This document shows positions 23,307-31,729 of a stretch of DNA of 42,212 nt, in pieces. The notes beneath the pieces were generated by a model. It worked only from the letters and a program-made list of their open reading frames with translations, searched no databases and was not told the origin of the DNA. Position 1 is the stretch's first letter; every line of letters begins with the position of its first letter. The translations under genes were made by a program, and so were the position numbers. Source of the DNA: Terriglobia bacterium (GTDB taxonomy: Bacteria; Acidobacteriota; Terriglobia; Acidiferrales; UBA7541); contig JAIQEV010000031.1 in assembly GCA_020073585.1 (NCBI GenBank), forward strand, positions 1 to 42,212. Reading direction: 5' to 3'.

Positions 23307-23663
23307 ATGGCAGAAGGCCAACAGCCGCGAAAAATCCCACTGATTTTTTACCGCCTTCGGCCAGGAAGTGAGCCCGTGCGGGAATGGCTGAAGGGATTGC
23401 CGGAAGCCGAGCGCCACGCCATAGGGAAAGACCTGTTGCGTGCGCAATGGCGCTGGCCCGTTGGGATGCCGCTGTGCCGATCGTTGGGAAACGGTTTGTG
23501 GGAGGTCCGAACAGGCCTGCCGACGAAACGGACGGCGCGGGTGCTGCTCTGCCTTTACGAGGAGCACCTCGTCGCGCTGCACGGGTTTATCAAGAAAACG
23601 CGCGCGACGCCGGATGACGATTTGGCATTGGCGCGCAAGCGCCAGAAGGAGTTACAACGATGA
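23307..23663 (+). CDS. HigB-like toxin (RelE superfamily, Gp49-like)
   Basis: A 118-residue protein of the phage-derived Gp49-like/HigB group, RelE-fold mRNA interferases that cut messages at the ribosome. Family features seen are PVREWLKGLPEAERHAIGKDL, MPLCRSLGNGLWEVRTGLPTKRTARVLLCLYEEHLVALHGFIKKTRATPDDDLALARKRQKEL. The conserved run from LWEVR to GFIKKT holds the basic catalytic residues. The stop overlaps the antitoxin start as ATGA. The order toxin first, antitoxin second is that of HigBA. An operator-like palindrome overlaps its promoter. Toxicity is inferred from family and context. Confidence 0.9.
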   Translation: MAEGQQPRKIPLIFYRLRPGSEPVREWLKGLPEAERHAIGKDLLRAQWRWPVGMPLCRSLGNGLWEVRTGLPTKRTARVLLCLYEEHLVALHGFIKKTRATPDDDLALARKRQKELQR

Positions 23664-23956
23664 GCAAGAAGCGCAAGAATCGGAAGAACCACATGGGTTC
23701 GAGCATTGATGATTTCCTGAAGGAAGAGGGCATCTTTGAAGAGGCGCAAGCGCAGGCGGTCAAAGAGGTCGTCGCGTGGCAGCTCGACGAGGCCATGAAG
23801 AAGCAGAAAATATCCAAAAATAGGATGGCCACACTGCTCAAGACAAGCCGCACCCAGGTTGACCGGCTCCTGAATCCGAAAAGCGACATCACGCTTTCCA
23901 GCCTGCAACGGGCGGCGGCGATGGTCGGACGGCGGGTGATGATCGAGTTGGTTTGA
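23660..23956 (+). CDS. HigA-like antitoxin (XRE helix-turn-helix)
   Basis: A 98-residue partner of the upstream toxin. The C-terminal half is a helix-turn-helix domain (KQKISKNRMATLLKTSRTQVDRLLNPKSDITLSSLQRAAAMVGRRVMIEL). The N-terminal half is basic, then acidic and helical, and likely wraps the toxin. It probably also binds the TACAGTA-G-TACTGTA operator and represses the pair. The coding sequence overlaps the toxin gene by four bases, which couples their translation. About 300 bases after it contain no convincing gene before the glycosyltransferase. Confidence 0.9.
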   Translation: MSKKRKNRKNHMGSSIDDFLKEEGIFEEAQAQAVKEVVAWQLDEAMKKQKISKNRMATLLKTSRTQVDRLLNPKSDITLSSLQRAAAMVGRRVMIELV

Positions 23957-24254
23957 CAAAACGGAATTCCATTCGCGCGATGTGGGATAAAGATGATCAT
24001 GGCTTTTTCATAATCCTGTTAATGAGCGAACCGGCTCGGGTGGCCCTCATCTCACTGCTCGGCGATGAGTTGCAGAAGGGGGATGCGCTGGCGGCGGATT
24101 GCCGTCGAGGGGAAAGCACCGGAAAGAGACGGCGGGGCAGTTGTTATTCATAGGGCAAGGGGGTGGAAAGAGTTCGCGGGGCAAGTTGCCGTCTCCCCGG
24201 GGTGCGGCTACGCTCTATTGCGGAGCGCCAAGGGGCTGCGGAGGATGAAGCGAC

Positions 24255-25571
24255 TTGCCGACATCGCACAGTTCAGCTCGCCCGGTTAGTGGTTTGGTCT
24301 CCGCGCTCTGCTCTCCTACCGTGGCGGTCGTCGCGGCGCTGGCGCTGCGCATCTTTCTGTTCCTGCTGACGCATCGCGGGGGCGACACGGTTTATCCGAA
24401 GCTGGTCACCGTGGGCCAGGAAGCCGGCAACATCGGCTGGGCCCTGGCGAGCGGCCACGGCTTTTCCAATCTGTTCGTGGGCCTGGAGCAGCCTACCGCA
24501 TGGCTCGCTCCGGTCTATCCCGCACTGCTCGCCGCGGGCATGAAGCTCTTTGGAATGAATCCTTTGGCCGGGCTCTTTTTCGGTCAAATCGTCAACTGCG
24601 CGTTTTCGGCGTGCACTTGCTGGCCGATCTTCGCGGTCGGCAGGAAGCTCTTCGGCAGCCGCATCGGCCTGGCCTCCGCCTGGCTGTGGGTCTTCCTGCC
24701 GACCGCGGTTCTATTCCCGCTCGAATGGATCTGGGACCAGAGCCTTTCCGCATTCCTCCTGACGCTGCTTCTTTGCGTGACGCTGTACTTGCCGGAAATA
24801 TCTTCTCCGCTGCATTGGTCCGGCTATGGGCTGCTGTGGGCGTTCACGCTGTATACGAATCCGACCCTCGGTATCCTGCTGCCGGTTTTCCTGGGCTGGC
24901 TGGCCATGCGGCGCGCGAAAAACGCGGCGCCCTGGAAACGCCTGGTGCCGCGAGCGGCGCTGTTCGCGCTGCTGCCCTTGCTGCCCTGGACGGCGCGCAA
25001 CTACGCGCAGTTGGACGGGTTCGTGGTGGTGAAATCGAATTTCGGCCTGGAGCTGTGGCTGGGAAATAATCCCGAGGTGAAGCTGATATGCACCCCCTGG
25101 CGCCATCCCGGGGGCTCATTCCCGCAGAAGATACATCTCATCATGTCCGGCGAAGTAAACTACATGAGCGAAAAGCAGCAACTGGCACTGCACTATATCG
25201 CCAGTCACCCGGGCATCTTTGTGCGCAATTGTTTCGACCGCTTCCGCGACACCTGGACCGCTTTCTATGACGTGCAGACCGATCCCTGGGTGCAGGCCCT
25301 GCACGCCAGCCGAGCGTACGTTACCTTCACGACCGCTTTCTCGCTGATCACGCTGGCCGGGCTGGCGCTGGTGCTCCGTGCCCGCCCGGTGGGGTCCAGC
25401 TTGCTGATCGCCGCGATGCTCCTGGTTCCCGTGCCCTACTACATCACGCATAGCGCCTTGCGCTATCGCCATCCGATTGATCCGGTGATGTGCCTCCTGG
25501 CGGTGTATGGCGTCGCGTGGGCCTACGGGAGCGTCGCCGCGTCATTCTCGAAAGATCCTTCGCGCGCCTAA
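24255..25571 (+). CDS. Membrane glycosyltransferase of the GT39/ArnT type
   Basis: Polytopic protein of 438 residues with at least nine hydrophobic segments, like the polyprenyl-phosphate-dependent glycosyltransferases of the PMT/ArnT superfamily. The first loop (THRGGDTVYPKLVTVGQEAGNIGWALASGHGFSNLF...TAWLAPVYPALLAAGMKLFG) holds the region where these enzymes keep catalytic acids. The motifs PLLPWTARNYAQLDGFVVVKSNFGLELWLGNN and the tail PVPYYITHSALRYRHPIDPVM are characteristic. The start is uncertain: TTG 24255 has a GGAGG about 11 bases upstream, while GTG 24321 is just before the first membrane helix. It stands alone, so the acceptor is unknown. Confidence 0.8.
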   Translation: MPTSHSSARPVSGLVSALCSPTVAVVAALALRIFLFLLTHRGGDTVYPKLVTVGQEAGNIGWALASGHGFSNLFVGLEQPTAWLAPVYPALLAAGMKLFGMNPLAGLFFGQIVNCAFSACTCWPIFAVGRKLFGSRIGLASAWLWVFLPTAVLFPLEWIWDQSLSAFLLTLLLCVTLYLPEISSPLHWSGYGLLWAFTLYTNPTLGILLPVFLGWLAMRRAKNAAPWKRLVPRAALFALLPLLPWTARNYAQLDGFVVVKSNFGLELWLGNNPEVKLICTPWRHPGGSFPQKIHLIMSGEVNYMSEKQQLALHYIASHPGIFVRNCFDRFRDTWTAFYDVQTDPWVQALHASRAYVTFTTAFSLITLAGLALVLRARPVGSSLLIAAMLLVPVPYYITHSALRYRHPIDPVMCLLAVYGVAWAYGSVAASFSKDPSRA

Positions 25572-25635
25572 AGCTGGAAGCGACGCTTGGCGGCTGCGCT
25601 CCGAGTGAGCCATTGAATGGGGAGTCAGAAAAGAC

Positions 25636-25679
25636 GGGCACGGCCCCGACTGCTGTCCGGGGCAAGCGGTGCCGTGCCC
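25636..25679. terminator. Nested inverted repeat after the glycosyltransferase gene
   Basis: GGGCACGGC and GCCGTGCCC form the outer stem; CCCCGAC and GTCCGGGG form an inner one. It lies about 65 bases past the stop, in the 195-base gap before glcD. No T run follows, so it may be a repeat element rather than a true terminator. Confidence 0.45.
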
Positions 25680-25741
25680 CTACGCGAGAAATCCGAGATG
25701 AGGCGGGTTGCGCGAGTGGAGGGAGTCTCACTATAGTGGCA

Positions 25742-25764
25742 GCGCACGGCCGCGCGCCGTGCGC
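25742..25764 (+). promoter_or_regulatory. Hairpin directly before the glcD start codon
   Basis: GCGCACGGC and GCCGTGCGC form a perfect nine-base stem with loop CGCGC, ending two bases before ATG 25767. It takes the place of a ribosome-binding site, so it may limit initiation. Regulation is inference. Confidence 0.45.
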
Positions 25765-25766
25765 TC

Positions 25767-27197
25767 ATGCTTGCCCGCCTCACACGCGAACTGGAAGCCC
25801 TGCTCGGCCCCGGAGCGGTCCTCGCCCGGGCGGAGGATCTGATCCTCTACGAGTACGACGGGTCGGTGGAGAAGGCGCGGCCGGACGTCGTCGTTTTTCC
25901 GCGCAGCACCGAAGAGGTTTCGCGCATCGTGCGGCTGGCCAACCGCTACAACGCGCCCATTGTGGGGCGCGGGGCGGGCACGGGGCTTTCCGGCGGGGCG
26001 CTGGCGCGCTCGGGCGGGGTGATGCTGGTCTTCGCGCGCATGGACCGCATTCTCGAGGTGGATTACGAGAATCTGCGCGCGGTGGTGCAGCCGGGAGTGG
26101 TCAATTTCGATCTCACGCGCGCCGTGGAGCACGCCGGGCTGTACTACGCGCCGGACCCCTCGAGCCAGAAAGCGTGCACCATCGGCGGGAACGTCAGCGA
26201 AAACGCCGGGGGGCCGCACACGCTGGCTTACGGCGTGACCACCAATCACGTCACCGGGCTGGAGGTGGTGCTGACCGACGGCGAAATTGTGCGCGTGGGC
26301 GGCAAGAGCGGCGACGCGCTGGGCTACGACCTCACCGGGCTGCTGGTGGGCTCGGAGGGCACGCTGGCGCTGGTCACCGAAATCACGGTGCGGCTCTCGC
26401 GCAAGCCTGAAGCGGTGAAGACGCTGCTGGCGGTCTTCGAGAGCGTGGACGACGCCACGGAAACCGTGGTGGAGATCACCGCGCGGGCCATCACCCCGGC
26501 GGCCTGCGAGATGATGGACGGCTGGACGCTGGCGGCCATCGAAGAGTACGTGCACGCGGGCTTTCCGCGGGACAGCGGCGCGGTGCTGTTGATCGAAGTG
26601 GAAGGCATCGTGGAGGCGGTGGCGGCGCAGGCCGAGGCGGTCACCGAAGTCTGCCGGCAGCACCAGGCCCGCGAGGTGCGCGTGGCGCGCGACGCGCGGG
26701 AGAGCGAGCTGCTGTGGAAGGGGCGCAAGAACGCCTTCGGCGCGATGGGCCGCCTGGCCCCCAGCAACTACGTGCTCGACGGCGTGATCCCGCGCTCGCG
26801 GCTGCCGCAGACGCTGCGGCACATCACCGCGCTGGGCCGCGAGAACGGATTCCGGATCGGCAACATCTTTCACGCCGGCGACGGCAACCTCCACCCCATC
26901 ATTCTCTACGATCCGCGCGACGCGGCGGAGTTCGAGCGGGCGGTGCGCACGGCCAACGAGATTCTGCGCTACTGCGTGGAGCTGGGCGGCGCGCTCACCG
27001 GGGAGCACGGCGTGGGCATGGAGAAGAACGAGCTGATGCCGCTGCTTTTCTCGGAGGCCGATCTGGAGCTGATGCGGCGCGTGCGCGACGCCTTCAACCC
27101 CGCGGGCCGGCTGAATCCCGGCAAGGTTTTCCCCACCGGAAAAGGCTGCGGCGAGGTGCGCATGAAAGCGCAGGCGGAAGGAGCGCCGCCGCTATGA
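25767..27197 (+). CDS. glcD: Glycolate oxidase FAD subunit GlcD
   Basis: Catalytic flavoprotein subunit that oxidises glycolate (or D-lactate-like 2-hydroxyacids) to the 2-oxoacid. The 476 residues carry the FAD-binding type 4 domain (VVVFPRSTEEVSRIVRLANRYNAPIVGRGAGTGLSGGAL, MDRILEVDYENLRAVVQPGV, IGGNVSENAGGPHTLAYGVTTNHV) and the C-terminal FAD-linked oxidase domain (GNIFHAGDGNLHPIILYD, GGALTGEHGVGMEKNELMP). A stop codon at 25734 in the same frame and the lack of other starts fix ATG 25767, although no ribosome site is seen. It overlaps glcE by four bases (ATGA). The glcE and glcF neighbours make the assignment much safer than for a lone FAD oxidase. Confidence 0.95.
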   Translation: MLARLTRELEALLGPGAVLARAEDLILYEYDGSVEKARPDVVVFPRSTEEVSRIVRLANRYNAPIVGRGAGTGLSGGALARSGGVMLVFARMDRILEVDYENLRAVVQPGVVNFDLTRAVEHAGLYYAPDPSSQKACTIGGNVSENAGGPHTLAYGVTTNHVTGLEVVLTDGEIVRVGGKSGDALGYDLTGLLVGSEGTLALVTEITVRLSRKPEAVKTLLAVFESVDDATETVVEITARAITPAACEMMDGWTLAAIEEYVHAGFPRDSGAVLLIEVEGIVEAVAAQAEAVTEVCRQHQAREVRVARDARESELLWKGRKNAFGAMGRLAPSNYVLDGVIPRSRLPQTLRHITALGRENGFRIGNIFHAGDGNLHPIILYDPRDAAEFERAVRTANEILRYCVELGGALTGEHGVGMEKNELMPLLFSEADLELMRRVRDAFNPAGRLNPGKVFPTGKGCGEVRMKAQAEGAPPL

Positions 27198-28594
27198 ACG
27201 CTCCGGGCAGCTCGGTGCTCGCGCGGCTCGAAGCGATCGCCGGCGCGGAGCACGTTCTCGCGCAGCCGGGCGCGCGCGAAGCTTGCGCGGTGGACGGCGT
27301 GGCGCCAGCGGCGGTCGTGCGGCCGGCGTCGCCGGAGCAGGTGGCGGAAGTCGTGCGCTTTGCGGCGGCGGAAAAGCTTGCCGTGGTGCCCGTGGGCGGG
27401 CGCAGCAAGCTGGGGATCGGCGGGCCGCCGCAGCGCTACGATCTGGCGCTGGACCTCACGCGCCTGGACCAGATCGCGCACTACGATCCCGGCGACCTGA
27501 CGCTCAGCGTGGACGCGGGCATGCCGCTCGCGCGGCTGGCGGAGAAGCTGGCCGCGCACGGGCAGTTCGTGCCGCTGGGCGCGCCGTGGTTTCAGAGCGC
27601 GACCGTCGGCGGGACGATTGCTTCGGGCGTGGATTCGCCGCTGCGCCAGTTCTACGGCACGGCGCGGGACTTTGTGATCGGCGCGGAGTTCGTCACCGGC
27701 GCGGGCGCGCTGGCCAAGAGCGGCGGGCGGGTGGTGAAAAACGTCACGGGGTACGACCTGCACAAGCTGCTCATCGGCTCGCTGGGCACGCTGGCGGTGC
27801 TGACGCGCGTCAATTTCCGCACGTTTCCGCTGCCGGCGTTGAGCCGCGGGTTCGTGGCCGCGTTTGCCACGGCGCAGGGCGCGCTGGAGCTGCGGCGGCG
27901 CATCGCGGCTTCGCCGCTGACGCCGGTGACGCTGGAAATTCTCAGCCCGGAGTGCGCGCGGCTGTTTGCGGCGAATCGTCCGGGGTCGCTGGCCGCGCCG
28001 CTGGCCGCGCCGGGCGCCTGGTTCCACGGGGAACAATGGCAGGTGTGCGCGGGATTCGAAGGGAGCGAGGCGGTCGTGGCGCGCTATGCGCGCGACCTGA
28101 CGCGGCTGGCTGGGGAAGCGGGCGCGGCGGGCGTGCAGATTTTCGATGAGGACGCGCAGCCGCCGGTCTGGACGCGCCTGCGCGAAGGCCTTCCGCTGCT
28201 GCTGGAGGCTTCGCCCGCCGCGGCGATTTTCAAGCTCAGCCTGCTGCCCGGGCAGTTCGCCGCGGTTTTCGAAGCGCTGCGGGCCGCCGCCGAGCGGCAT
28301 GCGCTGGCTTGCGCGCTGCTGGCGCGCGGCTGCGGCGCCGTGTATTTCGCGCTTTTGCCGGAGCGTAACGACGCGGCTGCGCTGGCGCGGCTCGCGGCCG
28401 CCGCCGCAACGATTTTCGAAATTGCCGCGGCGGGCGGCGGCCACGCCGCGCTGCTCTTCTGCCCCGCGGCGCTCAAGCGCAGCGTTTCCGTGTGGGGACC
28501 GCCGCGCGCGGAGTTTGCGCTGCTGCCGCGGGTGAAGAGCGCGTTCGACCCGGCGGGGATTCTCGCGCCCGGCCGCTTCGCGGGAGGAGTCTGA
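27194..28594 (+). CDS. glcE: Glycolate oxidase subunit GlcE
   Basis: Second FAD-binding subunit of the glycolate oxidase complex, 466 residues. The N-terminal FAD domain shows VVRPASPEQVAEVVRFAAAEKLAVVPVGGRSKLGIGGPPQ, LDQIAHYDPGDLTLSVDAGMPLARL, ATVGGTIASGVDSPLRQFYGTARDFVIG and VVKNVTGYDLHKLLIGSLGTLAVL. The tail PRVKSAFDPAGILAPGRF is the usual ending of these oxidases. ATG 27194 overlaps the glcD stop; long open frame exists upstream in this phase but is inside glcD. glcF follows after four bases. The middle region is Ala-rich and less conserved, which is normal for GlcE. Confidence 0.94.
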   Translation: MNAPGSSVLARLEAIAGAEHVLAQPGAREACAVDGVAPAAVVRPASPEQVAEVVRFAAAEKLAVVPVGGRSKLGIGGPPQRYDLALDLTRLDQIAHYDPGDLTLSVDAGMPLARLAEKLAAHGQFVPLGAPWFQSATVGGTIASGVDSPLRQFYGTARDFVIGAEFVTGAGALAKSGGRVVKNVTGYDLHKLLIGSLGTLAVLTRVNFRTFPLPALSRGFVAAFATAQGALELRRRIAASPLTPVTLEILSPECARLFAANRPGSLAAPLAAPGAWFHGEQWQVCAGFEGSEAVVARYARDLTRLAGEAGAAGVQIFDEDAQPPVWTRLREGLPLLLEASPAAAIFKLSLLPGQFAAVFEALRAAAERHALACALLARGCGAVYFALLPERNDAAALARLAAAAATIFEIAAAGGGHAALLFCPAALKRSVSVWGPPRAEFALLPRVKSAFDPAGILAPGRFAGGV

Positions 28595-28598
28595 GGCC

Positions 28599-29894
28599 AT
28601 GACCCCGCCAGCACCCCGCGCCGCGATCCCCGGCCTCGTTCCCGCGTACGAGGACTACGCGCACTGCACGCACTGCGGGCTGTGCCTGAATCACTGCCCC
28701 ACGTACCGGCTGTGGAAGCTGGAAGCGGATTCGCCGCGCGGGCGCATCCGGCAGATGATCCTCGTCGAACAGGGCGAGCTGGCCGCCGGCCCCATCTTTG
28801 TGCAGCACATGGACCAGTGCCTGGACTGCCGGGCCTGCGAGACGGCGTGCCCGGCGGGCGTCGAGTACGGCAAGCTCATCGAATACGCGCGCGCGCGGAT
28901 TGCGCGCGACTATCCGCGGCCGCTTTTCTCGCGGCTGGCGCGCGATTTCGTCTACCGGCGGCTGCTGCCGTTTCCGCGGCGCATTGCCGCCGCGGCGCGG
29001 CTGACGCGCTTCTACCAGCGCAGCGGGCTGCAATGGCTGGCGCGCAGGAGCGGCGCGCTGCGCCTGCTGGGGCTTGCGGAACGCGAGCGGCTGCTGCCGC
29101 GCATGGACGACGATCCGTTTTTCTTCGAGCGGCTGGGCCAGATTTTTCCGGCGCAGGGAACGCGGCGGGCGCGCGTGGCGTTTTTTGCGGGCTGCGTGGC
29201 GCAGGTCGGCTTCGCGCGGCTCAACGAAGCGACGATCCGCGTGCTCACCGCCAACGGCTGCGAGGTCGTCGTGCCGGACGGGCAACTGTGCTGCGGCGCG
29301 CTGGCCGCGCACGCCGGGGTGCGCGACGCGGCGCGGGATCTGGCGCGGCGCAACCTCGCCGTGTTTCAGAAAGATTCGTTTGACGCCATTATCACCAACG
29401 CGGCCGGTTGCGGCTCGACGCTCAAGGAGTACGCGCAGCTTTTTTCCACGGAAGAGCCCGAGCACGCCCAGGCACTCGCCTTTCAGGCCCGGATGCGCGA
29501 CGTCACCGAATTCCTCGCCACGCTCGGCCTCTCCGCGCCGCTGAAGAGCCTGCCGCTGCGCGTTACCTATCAGGACTCCTGCCACCTGTTGCACGGGCAG
29601 AAGGTGAAAGACGCGCCGCGGCAATTGTTGCGCGCCATTCCCGGCGTGGAATTCGTGGAATTGCCGTACACGGAGATCTGCTGCGGCTCAGCGGGCGTGT
29701 ACAACGTCACGCAGACGGAAGCGTCGCTCGAATTACTGGCGGAAAAGATGCGGCACGCCGCGAAAACGCGGGCGCAGGCGATTGTCACCGCCAATCCGGG
29801 CTGCTTGCTGCAGCTCCGCGCCGGGGTGGAGATGCACAAGACGGGCCAGGAAGTCCTGCACGTCGTGGAGCTGCTCGACCGCGCGCTGCGCTAG
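28599..29894 (+). CDS. glcF: Glycolate oxidase iron-sulfur subunit GlcF
   Basis: Iron-sulfur subunit that passes electrons from the flavin subunits to the respiratory chain. Two [4Fe-4S] groups are near the N-terminus (CTHCGLCLNHCPTYR and CLDCRACETACPAGVEYG). Two CCG domains follow, with FAGCVAQVGF...QLCCGALAAHAG and SCHLLHGQKVKDAPRQLL...EICCGSAGVYN, as in heterodisulfide reductase HdrD-type proteins. At 431 residues it has the normal length. GGAGGAG before the ATG is a strong ribosome site. It is the last gene of the glcDEF operon and is followed by a long hairpin terminator shared with the convergent gene. Confidence 0.96.
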   Translation: MTPPAPRAAIPGLVPAYEDYAHCTHCGLCLNHCPTYRLWKLEADSPRGRIRQMILVEQGELAAGPIFVQHMDQCLDCRACETACPAGVEYGKLIEYARARIARDYPRPLFSRLARDFVYRRLLPFPRRIAAAARLTRFYQRSGLQWLARRSGALRLLGLAERERLLPRMDDDPFFFERLGQIFPAQGTRRARVAFFAGCVAQVGFARLNEATIRVLTANGCEVVVPDGQLCCGALAAHAGVRDAARDLARRNLAVFQKDSFDAIITNAAGCGSTLKEYAQLFSTEEPEHAQALAFQARMRDVTEFLATLGLSAPLKSLPLRVTYQDSCHLLHGQKVKDAPRQLLRAIPGVEFVELPYTEICCGSAGVYNVTQTEASLELLAEKMRHAAKTRAQAIVTANPGCLLQLRAGVEMHKTGQEVLHVVELLDRALR

Positions 29895-29915
29895 CTCGGA
29901 GCTACAAAAACAAGA

Positions 29916-29956
29916 GCGCCCTTTCCGCGGCTCGAGTTCTGCCGCGGAAAGGGCGC
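29916..29956 (-). terminator. Bidirectional terminator between glcF and the secreted protein gene
   Basis: GCGCCCTTTCCGCGG and CCGCGGAAAGGGCGC form a 15-base perfect stem with an 11-base loop. Read on the minus strand it is followed by TCTTGTTTTTG, a good T-rich tract. On + it lies 22 bases after the glcF stop. Confidence 0.85.
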
Positions 29957-29991
29957 CTCGTCTTCAGGAGAGAAGCTCGCCGTGGCGGTGG

Positions 29992-30972
29992 CTATAAGTC
30001 CTGGTCGGGCGGCTGCGGCTGGTCGGTTCCTGGGCGCGGGCCGCGTTCGTCTCCCATGCCGCCTTCCATGCCGCCGCGCGGGCCGCGCCGCTGTCCGCGG
30101 CCGCGGAAGCGGCCCATCGGCCCTTGCGGAGCCTCTTTCACGGTGTAATCGGCCGGCACCTGGAAGAGCTTGGGGTCGGGTTCCTGGCGCTGGATGTTCG
30201 TAAGCTGATAGGTGGTGGCGCCGGTGCGCGGATCGTTGCGCTTGAGCAGCACCACGGCCTGCAACTCCTTGGAATACCAGACTTCATTGGTGATCTCGAT
30301 GGGCTTCTCGTTGCCGATCTTGCCCGCCGCGATCACCCGCGTCGTGCGCTTGCCCTCCGCCGCTACTCCGGCGATGGTCTTCGTTCCCAGCGATTGGGTT
30401 TTGACTTCGCCGGAGGCTTCCAGTTTCTTGCGCATCTCCTCGATGCGCTGTTTTCTTTCCGCGCGCATGTCGGCTTGAGCCGGGGGCAGCTTGCGGGCGA
30501 TCTTCCGCTCGGGCACGAGAACAAAGCCCGTTCCCGCGGCGGGATCGCGAATCACGATGAACGAGCGGGGATTTCCGGATTCCGCCAGCGGTCCGCCCAC
30601 GGGGAGGGTCACTTCGCGGCGAAAGCGTCCTTCGGCGTCCCGGTACACCCCCGATTCCGTGGTCCGGCGAATGCGGTTTCCGTCGGCCAGCACGTGCGTT
30701 CTCTCGGTCACCGCTTTGGCGGAGTAGGGAGCGCCCTTCACGGCGCCTTCTCCGGGAGCTTCGCCGAAACCCAGCAGCTCAATCTCTTCGCCGGGCAGTT
30801 CGCCTTCCATCGGGCCTTCTCCCATGCCGGCATCCATCGGTCTGCCCGGCATGGGGCCGCCCGCGTTGCGCGGGATTTTTTGATCGCGGCCAGCCGCGGG
30901 CGGTTGCTGCGCGGCGGCCCCGGACACCAGCAGCGCGGCGAACAACAGATACAGCCAGTTCTTGTGTCGCAT
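29992..30972 (-). CDS. Secreted Gly/Arg-tailed protein of unknown function
   Basis: A 326-residue exported protein with a signal peptide (MRHKNWLYLLFAALLVSGAAA). Residues about 28-60 are Gly/Pro/Met-rich. The middle, from YSAKAVTERTHVLADGNRIRRTTESGVYRDAEGRFRREVTLPVGG to EVWYSKELQAVVLLKRNDPRTGATTYQLTNIQRQEPDPKLFQVPADYTV, is a beta-rich domain resembling the lipoprotein-localisation (LolA/LolB-like) fold. The C-terminus is a Gly/Arg/Pro-rich tail. I do not know a named family. It follows the sigma/anti-sigma pair on the same strand across a hairpin (31022-31051), so it may be a target of that sigma factor. The start ATG 30972 follows GAGGAGGAACGAC. Confidence 0.75.
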   Translation of the reverse strand: MRHKNWLYLLFAALLVSGAAAQQPPAAGRDQKIPRNAGGPMPGRPMDAGMGEGPMEGELPGEEIELLGFGEAPGEGAVKGAPYSAKAVTERTHVLADGNRIRRTTESGVYRDAEGRFRREVTLPVGGPLAESGNPRSFIVIRDPAAGTGFVLVPERKIARKLPPAQADMRAERKQRIEEMRKKLEASGEVKTQSLGTKTIAGVAAEGKRTTRVIAAGKIGNEKPIEITNEVWYSKELQAVVLLKRNDPRTGATTYQLTNIQRQEPDPKLFQVPADYTVKEAPQGPMGRFRGRGQRRGPRGGMEGGMGDERGPRPGTDQPQPPDQDL

Positions 30973-31021
30973 CTTCGTCGTTCCTCCTCTTCTCTCCTGA
31001 TGCGCTGATTTGCTTCTTCAT

Positions 31022-31051
31022 GCTGAGCAGCCGCAAAGCGGCCGGCTCAGC
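31022..31051 (-). terminator. Terminator-like hairpin after the anti-sigma gene
   Basis: GCTGAGCAGCCGC and GCGGCCGGCTCAGC pair with one bulge around AAA. It lies about 20 bases past the minus-strand anti-sigma stop. No T run follows on the minus strand, so termination may be partial. Confidence 0.5.
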
Positions 31052-31069
31052 AAAATTCTTGCCGGGCCT

Positions 31070-31729
31070 TCAGCGCAGCAGGCGCACAGCCTGCGGCTGC
31101 CCATCCGCGCTGACCAGCAGATCCACCAGCACCCACTCGCCCGAAGCCTCTTCGTTCACCGGCAAACCCATCGCGCCCAGGGCCGCGCGCTGCAGCCGCA
31201 CGCGCAGGATGGCGGAATCATCGCCGAGGTCCGGAAGGCCGCCGGGCAGGAGCACGAATTCACCGGCCACCGATGCGCTCTCGGCGGGCGTCTCCGCGGC
31301 GCCGGAAACTACCGGCGGGGGCGTGACCGGCGGAAGGGGCTGCACGCCCGCCACCGGCGCAGTGGGCCGCATCCAGTGGCGCACACCCGCTGCCGCCACG
31401 AGCGCCGCCGCGGCGGCCAGGATTGCGGCGGCGAAGGCGGTCTTGCGCCGCTCCCCGCGCCGCCGGTATCCCAGTAATTTCACCTGCCGCTGCAGCTGCA
31501 TTTCCACCCGCGGGGGCGTCTGCGCCGCCCGGGTCTCCCCGGCCAGCGCGCACAGTTGCCCGCGCAGCAGGCGCAGCGATTCGCTCTCCGCGGCGCAGCG
31601 CGGACAGGCGCGGCGGTGCGTCTCCCAGGCGGCGCGCTGCAGCGCGCTCATCTGCGCCGCGCCGCGCTCGGCGTCCAGTCCCAGTTCCGCAAACTCTTCG
31701 CAGTTCATTTCGGGCATCTCGTTGCTCAT
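31070..31729 (-). CDS. Zinc-finger anti-sigma factor (membrane-anchored)
   Basis: Binds and restrains the ECF sigma factor encoded just upstream. The N-terminal ZAS domain has H-x3-C-x2-C in ETHRRACPRC. One membrane helix follows (TAFAAAILAAAAALVAAAGV). The C-terminal periplasmic part (ILRVRLQRAALGAMGLPVNEEASGEWVLVDLLVSADGQPQAVRLL) resembles a small secretin/TonB-like sensor domain, but that is uncertain. ATG 31729 overlaps the sigma gene stop (ATGA on the minus strand), a hallmark of sigma/anti-sigma pairs. A longer frame exists upstream but lies inside the sigma gene. The 219-residue length is usual. Confidence 0.88.
   Translation of the reverse strand: MSNEMPEMNCEEFAELGLDAERGAAQMSALQRAAWETHRRACPRCAAESESLRLLRGQLCALAGETRAAQTPPRVEMQLQRQVKLLGYRRRGERRKTAFAAAILAAAAALVAAAGVRHWMRPTAPVAGVQPLPPVTPPPVVSGAAETPAESASVAGEFVLLPGGLPDLGDDSAILRVRLQRAALGAMGLPVNEEASGEWVLVDLLVSADGQPQAVRLLR

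Noticed and set aside
23953-24153. 66-codon frame overlapping the antitoxin stop
   Set aside because: No ribosome site, no recognisable motif, and Arg/Gly/Ser-rich end; coding is unlikely.
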